From Ichthyophonus hoferi (lineage: Eukaryota > Opisthokonta > Ichthyosporea > Ichthyophonida > Ichthyophonidae), in the NCBI GenBank assembly GCA_002751075.1, contig NAOQ01000215.1:26790-38540 (forward strand): DNA of 11,751 nt, given 5' to 3'. The translations under genes were made by a program, and so were the position numbers. Shown in pieces: positions 7,921 through 11,751 of the stretch (the first letter of the stretch is position 1; each line of letters begins with the position of its first letter). The notes under the pieces are model-generated. The model was not told the origin of the DNA and did not search any database. It worked only from the letters and a program-made list of their open reading frames with translations.

Positions 7921-8280
7921 TGGGAAAAGAGTTAAAGCAGTCCATTGGTGTTAAATGGCTATCCTAGATGATATATCAAATTAGGCCAGCCAATGGTAGA
8001 GGTCCAGAGATTATATATGTTAAGCCGTTACATGTTTTGGGTTCATATAAAAGAGCTCTATGTTTAGGCATCCTGCATAAGACAAGTCCTGCCGAGTTGA
8101 TTAATCATGAAAATATGCCTTATAATAAGTGTACTTCGTGCATAAAAAGGAATACGTTGAAACGCCCCTTTATTTGGTATTCACTCTCTTTCTAAACGAA
8201 TATAGGTTACAGGAACGCGTCTATCTCTACTTGGAGTTATAATATCATTAACTGCGAATGAACGCATAGTTTTAATCTAT
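7921..8280 (+). repeat. Array monomer copy 1 (A type, shortened)
   Basis: Collinear with the other units from GGAAAAGAGTT through TTGGTGTTA (7945), GCCAATGG, the AACGCCCC box, ATAGGTTACAGGAACGC and GCGAATGAACGC. It then jumps directly to the start of copy 2. About 440 bp present in full copies, including the CCGTCTAAATGAGG box, are missing. The 75-codon frame at 7968-8195 is a chance opening in this copy. Confidence 0.85.
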
Positions 8281-9076
8281 AAAAATAGTTATCTATTGGT
8301 GTTAAATGGCAATCCAAATTGATCTATCAAAATTGAACAGCCAATGGTAGAGGTCCAGCGACTATACGTTAGGCGATATTTCAGACCACATGTTTTGAGT
8401 TCAGATAACATAACCCGTAGATAAGGTATCCTGCCTAGGACAAATGCCGCCAAGTTATTTAATAATAAAAATATGCCTTAAAATATATGTTCTCCGTGCA
8501 CGAAAAAGAATACGTTGAAACGCCCCTTAATTTAGTATTTTCTCTTCTAAACGAATATAGGTTACAGGAACGCTTCTGTCTCTACTTAACAGTTCCAAGA
8601 ATATTAACTGCGAATGAACGCTTAGGTTGACCGAAACCTGATAATGGGCGGATGATGCAAGGAGCAGGCTTATATTAGTTATTCGAATACCATTCTCTAA
8701 TGAGTAAATCAATCTGTCAATACAATGGTGAACACTTAACAGCAATGAGGAAATTGGTTAATTTTCCGTCCAAATGAGGAATCAATAGTATTCGAGTATC
8801 GGGAAAACATTAGATAATTTTAGTGGGTCTCTGTGACCTAATTGGAAGTTGCATTAGCCAATAGTAATCTTTACACTTAGTCCCATTTACAAAAATGAAT
8901 AATTGGATACCATGCAACAGTCAATTATGAATGTCATTAATAATTATTTAGCATTTAGTGAACGACAAATTTACAACTAAGCAGTTGCCATGTTAATTTT
9001 TTTATATATTTGCCTTTTATACTTTTTATGCCTTAGTTCAAATAGTCTACCTCATTATTATTACACATGTATCTTA
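8281..9076 (+). repeat. Array monomer copy 2 (A type, full length)
   Basis: 796 bp. The order of landmarks is TTGGTGTTA (8296), GCCAATGG, CAGACCACATG, AACGCCCC (8519), GTTACAGGAACGCTTCTGT (8561-8579), GCGAATGAACGC, GCGGATGATGCA, CCGTCCAAATGAGG, AGTATTCGAGTATCGGG, GTGGGTCTCTGTGACC, then a T-rich end. The minus-strand 72-codon frame at 8527-8745 lies in this copy; its frame is not shared by the other copies over its whole length. Confidence 0.9.
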
Positions 9077-9880
9077 GAGAAAGAGTTAGTGCAATTCATT
9101 GGTGTTAAATTGCATTCTAAGATGATCTATAAAAATTGAACAGCCAATGGTAGAGAGCTACCATATATATTAAGCGATATATCAGACCACATGTTTGGTT
9201 CAGATAAGAAAACTCATTGATAAGGCATCCTACGCAAGTCGAGTCCTGCTAATTTGTTTGATAATAAAGATATGTCTTAGCCTATAATCCATGTATGCAA
9301 AGGAATGTGCTAAAACGCATTTTAATTCAATGTTATCTCTTCTAAACGAATATATGTTACAGGGACGCTTCTATCTCTACTTATAGTTATAAGATCATAA
9401 ACTGCGAATGAACGCTTAGTTTGGCCGAAACCTGGTAACAAGCAGATGATGAAATGAAAAGTCTTACATTACCTAATCAAACTGTTCTCTAATGAGTAAA
9501 GCAATCTGTCAATGCAGGGGTACGTGAACATTTACATCAATGAGGGAGGAGCAAGTTGGTTAATTTTCCGTCTAAATGAGGACACAATAGTATTCGAGTA
9601 TCGGGATAACATTAGGCAATTTTAGTGGGTCTCTGTGACTTATTCGTGAGTTGTATTAGCCAATAGGAATATTTACACTTAGTTCCATTTACAAAAATGA
9701 ATAATCGGATGCCACGCCACAGTCAATTCTGAATGCCATCGGGAATTATCTAGCTCATTTAGTGAGTGACAAGCTTACCGCTAGCAGTCACCATGTTCAA
9801 GTTCTTCTTATATTCCTCCTTCATAATTTTTATACCTTAGTTGAAATAATTCGCCTAATTAATATTACATATGTATCCTG
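9077..9880 (+). repeat. Array monomer copy 3 (B type, full length)
   Basis: 804 bp, TTGGTGTTA at 9099. It differs from the A type in a block of linked variants: AAGTCGAGTCC, TTGATAATAAAGATATG, CCATGTATGCAAAGGAAT, AAACGCATTTTAATTC and ACAGGGACGC. Copy 6 shares all of these, so B is a real sub-lineage. The rest of the unit follows the common order. Confidence 0.9.
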
Positions 9881-10646
9881 GAAAAAGAGCTAGTGCAATT
9901 CATTGGTGTTAAATGGCTATCCAAGATGATCTATCAAAATTCAACAGCCAATGGTAGAGTCCAGCGGTTATTGACCGATTGATTTATTCATTAGGAACGG
10001 TATTTGATTAACTAATGTAAGACTGCTCATTGCATCATCCGCTTGTTATCCGGTTTCGGTCAACCTAAGCGTTCATTCGCAATTAATGTTCTTATAACTA
10101 TAAGTAGGGACAGAAGCGTTCCTGCCACCTATATTTATTTAGAGAGAGAGAATGCCAAATTAAGGGGTTTTTCAAACAAATTCTTTTTATACACGGAGTA
10201 CATTATATATTCTAAGGCATATTTATATTATCAAATAACTCAGCAGGACTGGTCTTAGGCAGGATACCTTATCAATGAGTTTTCTTATCTGAGCCCAAAG
10301 CATGTGGTCTAACGTGAAGTTAGTTAATTTTCCGTCTAAATGAGGACTCAATAGTATTCGAGTATCAAGAAAAGATCAGGCAATTTTAGTGGGTCTCTGT
10401 GACCTAATGGTGAGTTATATTAGCCAATAGAAATACTTACATTTAGTCTCATTTACAAAAATGAATACTTGGATGCCATGCCACAATCAATTCTGAATGT
10501 TATCGAAAATTATCTAGTTTATTTAGTGAGAGACAAGCTTACAACTAAGCTGTTGCCATGTTATTTTATATATATTTTTTCATATTTACCCTTTATAATT
10601 TTTATGCCCTGGTTGAAACAATCCACTTAAGTATTACTTATGTCCT
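9881..10646 (+). repeat. Array monomer copy 4 (A type, internally inverted)
   Basis: 766 bp, TTGGTGTTA at 9903. It is collinear with other units to CCAGCG (9966) and again from about 10315 (GTTAATTTTCCGTC). The sequence between is a normal unit segment in reverse orientation (listed separately). Flanking parts are as conserved as in other copies. Confidence 0.9.
9967..10314 (-). repeat. ~350-bp segment of copy 4 inverted in place
   Basis: Reverse-complementing it gives the usual order: AGACCACATG, CTCATTGATAAGG, CCTAAGACCAGTCCTGC, CCCCTTAATTTGG, CAGGAACGCTTCTGT, GCGAATGAACGC, CCGAAACCGGATAACAAGCG, TACCGTTC, AATCAATC and GTCAAT. It replaces exactly the section that should be there, with a few tens of bases lost at the joints. 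This is an inversion, not an added copy. The 71-codon frame at 10043-10258 begins with TTG inside it. Confidence 0.9.
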
Positions 10647-11429
10647 GGAAAGAGTTAGTGCAATTCATTGGTGTTACATGGCATTCCAAGATGATCTATC
10701 AAAATTGAACCAGCCAATGGTAGAGATCCAACGACCACATGTTTTGAGTTCAGATAAGAAAACTCATTGATAAGGCATCCTACCTAAGACATGTCCTGCT
10801 GAGTTGTTCAATAATAAAAACATATTTTGGAATATATATACTTTGTGTACAAAGGGGTGCGTTAAAAATCTTTTTAATTCGGTACTCTCTCTTCTTCTAG
10901 ACAAATACAGGTTACAAGAACGCTTCTGTCCCTACTTATAAGATCATTAGCTGCGAATGAATGCTTAGTTTGGTCTAAGCCTGATAACAAGCGGATGATG
11001 CAATGAGTAGTGTTACATTAGTTAATCAAATACCGTTCTCTAATAAATAAATTGATTTGTCAATACAATAAGCATGCGATATGTGAACACTTACATCAAT
11101 GAGAAAATTAGTTAATTTTCCGTCTAAATGAGGACTCAATAGTATTCGAATATCAAGATAAAATCAGGCAATTTTAGTCCTAATCGTAAGTTGTGTTAAC
11201 CAATAGGAATCTTTACACTTAGTCCCATTTACAAAAATGAATAATTGGATGCCATGCCACAGTCACTTCTAAATGTCATAAGGAATTATCTAGTTCATTT
11301 AGTGAGCGACAAGCTTACAACTAAACAGTCACTATGTTAATATTTTTCTCATATTCCCCTTTTATAATTTTTATACCTTAGTTGAAATAATCCATCTAAT
11401 GATTATTACTTATATACTTATATATCCTG
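10647..11429 (+). repeat. Array monomer copy 5 (A type, near full length)
   Basis: 783 bp, TTGGTGTTA at 10668. It has the usual landmarks with two small losses: 6 bp in the CTTATAACTATAAGT region (near 10935, on the minus strand) and the GTGGGTCTCTGTGACC box near 11180. The 70-codon frame at 10558-10770 crosses the copy 4/5 junction and is not a gene. Confidence 0.9.
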
Positions 11430-11751
11430 GAAAAAGAGTTAGGCAATTCATTGGTGTTAAATTGCATTCTAAGATGATCTATCAAAATTAAACCAGCCAA
11501 TTGTAGAGATCCAGCGACTATACGTTAAGCGATATTTCGGACCACATGTTTGGTTCAGATAAGATAACTCATTGATTAGGCATCCTACCCAAGTCGAGTC
11601 CTTTTAATTTGTTTGATAATAAAGATATGTCTTAGCTTATAATCCATGTATGCAAAGGAATAAGCTAAAACGCATTTTAATTCGATGTTATCTCTTCTTC
11701 TAAACGAATATATGTTACAGGGACGCTCCTGCCTCCACTTCTTATTCCCAA
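11430..11751 (+). repeat. Array monomer copy 6 (B type) / right terminal inverted repeat
   Basis: Collinear with the first ~290 bp of copy 3, sharing its B-type variants. After ACAGGGACGCTCCTGCC it departs from the internal units and ends CCACTTCTTATTCCCAA. That ending is the mirror of the left tip at 6690. The terminal bases coincide with the window edge, so what lies beyond is unknown. Confidence 0.8.

Larger units (their letters stand above)
6690..11751. mobile_element. Putative non-autonomous TIR DNA element with a tandem-repeat interior (~5.1 kb)
   Basis: The left edge begins TTGGGAATAATAAGT and the window's last bases are the reverse complement of TTGGGAATAAGAAGT. Beyond these tips about 320 bp at each end are diverged inverted copies of each other (6690-7020 against 11430-11751). 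The interior carries five more same-orientation copies of a ~800-bp unit, a 113-bp repeat and a minisatellite. There is no long ORF, hence no transposase, so mobility would have to be supplied in trans. The target-site duplication cannot be tested because the window stops at the right tip. The alternative is a satellite array with one inverted partial copy. The left arm resembles the A-type units and the right arm the B-type, which is a caution against a simple TIR model. Confidence 0.5.

Noticed and set aside
7684-8195. Open frames of 83 and 75 codons
   Set aside because: They lie in the 113-bp repeat and in array copy 1; corresponding frames in sister copies are not open.
7921-11751. Long terminal repeats of a retroelement
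   Set aside because: The ~800-bp units are six head-to-tail copies with no internal coding region, no TG...CA ends and no primer-binding site or polypurine tract that I can see.
6690-11751. Polinton or other large virus-like element, because of long terminal inverted repeats
   Set aside because: The interior has no integrase, polymerase or capsid-like frame; it is entirely repeats.

Overview
The window looks like AT-rich nuclear DNA from a eukaryote. It has one multi-exon gene with GT-AG introns of about 600-800 bp, many micro- and minisatellites, and a large repeat complex in the right half. There is no bacterial gene organisation. Two PDZ-type domains suggest an animal, a unicellular relative of animals, or another PDZ-using protist. 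I cannot name the species.

Left half (about 600-5120, + strand): five exons (706-918, 1552-1781, 2389-2791, 3588-3805, 4489-5053) join with fully compatible phases (0, 2, 0, 2) into a 542-residue reading frame. The predicted protein has an N-terminal Gly that fits the N-myristoylation pattern. An unrecognised N-terminal region follows, then a Ser/Asn-rich linker with RRxS sites, a clear PDZ domain, a second degenerate PDZ-like fold and a short basic/Gly-rich tail. It looks like a membrane-tethered scaffold or adaptor, but I do not recognise an orthologue. A TATA-like box lies 93 bp before the ATG and an ATTAAA signal about 60 bp after the stop. The introns are G-poor and hold a 10-bp minisatellite (intron 1), a pyrimidine-rich stretch (intron 2) and a 21-bp minisatellite (intron 3).

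Middle (5054-6689): no gene that I can support. It holds CATA and TA/GT microsatellites, overlapping small palindromes and a degenerate 21-22-bp minisatellite.

Right half (6690-11751): a complex of related ~800-bp units. One partial unit lies inverted at 6690-7020. Six head-to-tail copies run from about 7921 to the window end, with TTGGTGTTA landmarks at 7945, 8296, 9099, 9903, 10668 and 11451. The outer edge of the inverted copy (TTGGGAATAA at 6690) matches the reverse complement of the last bases of the window (TTATTCCCAA). The simplest reading is a non-autonomous DNA-transposon-like element of about 5.1 kb, with diverged ~320-bp terminal inverted repeats and an interior of tandem subterminal units. 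Copy 4 carries an internal ~350-bp segment flipped in place. Between the inverted copy and the array lie a second block of the 21-22-bp minisatellite and a ~113-bp tandem repeat. No transposase or other long reading frame is seen in the complex.
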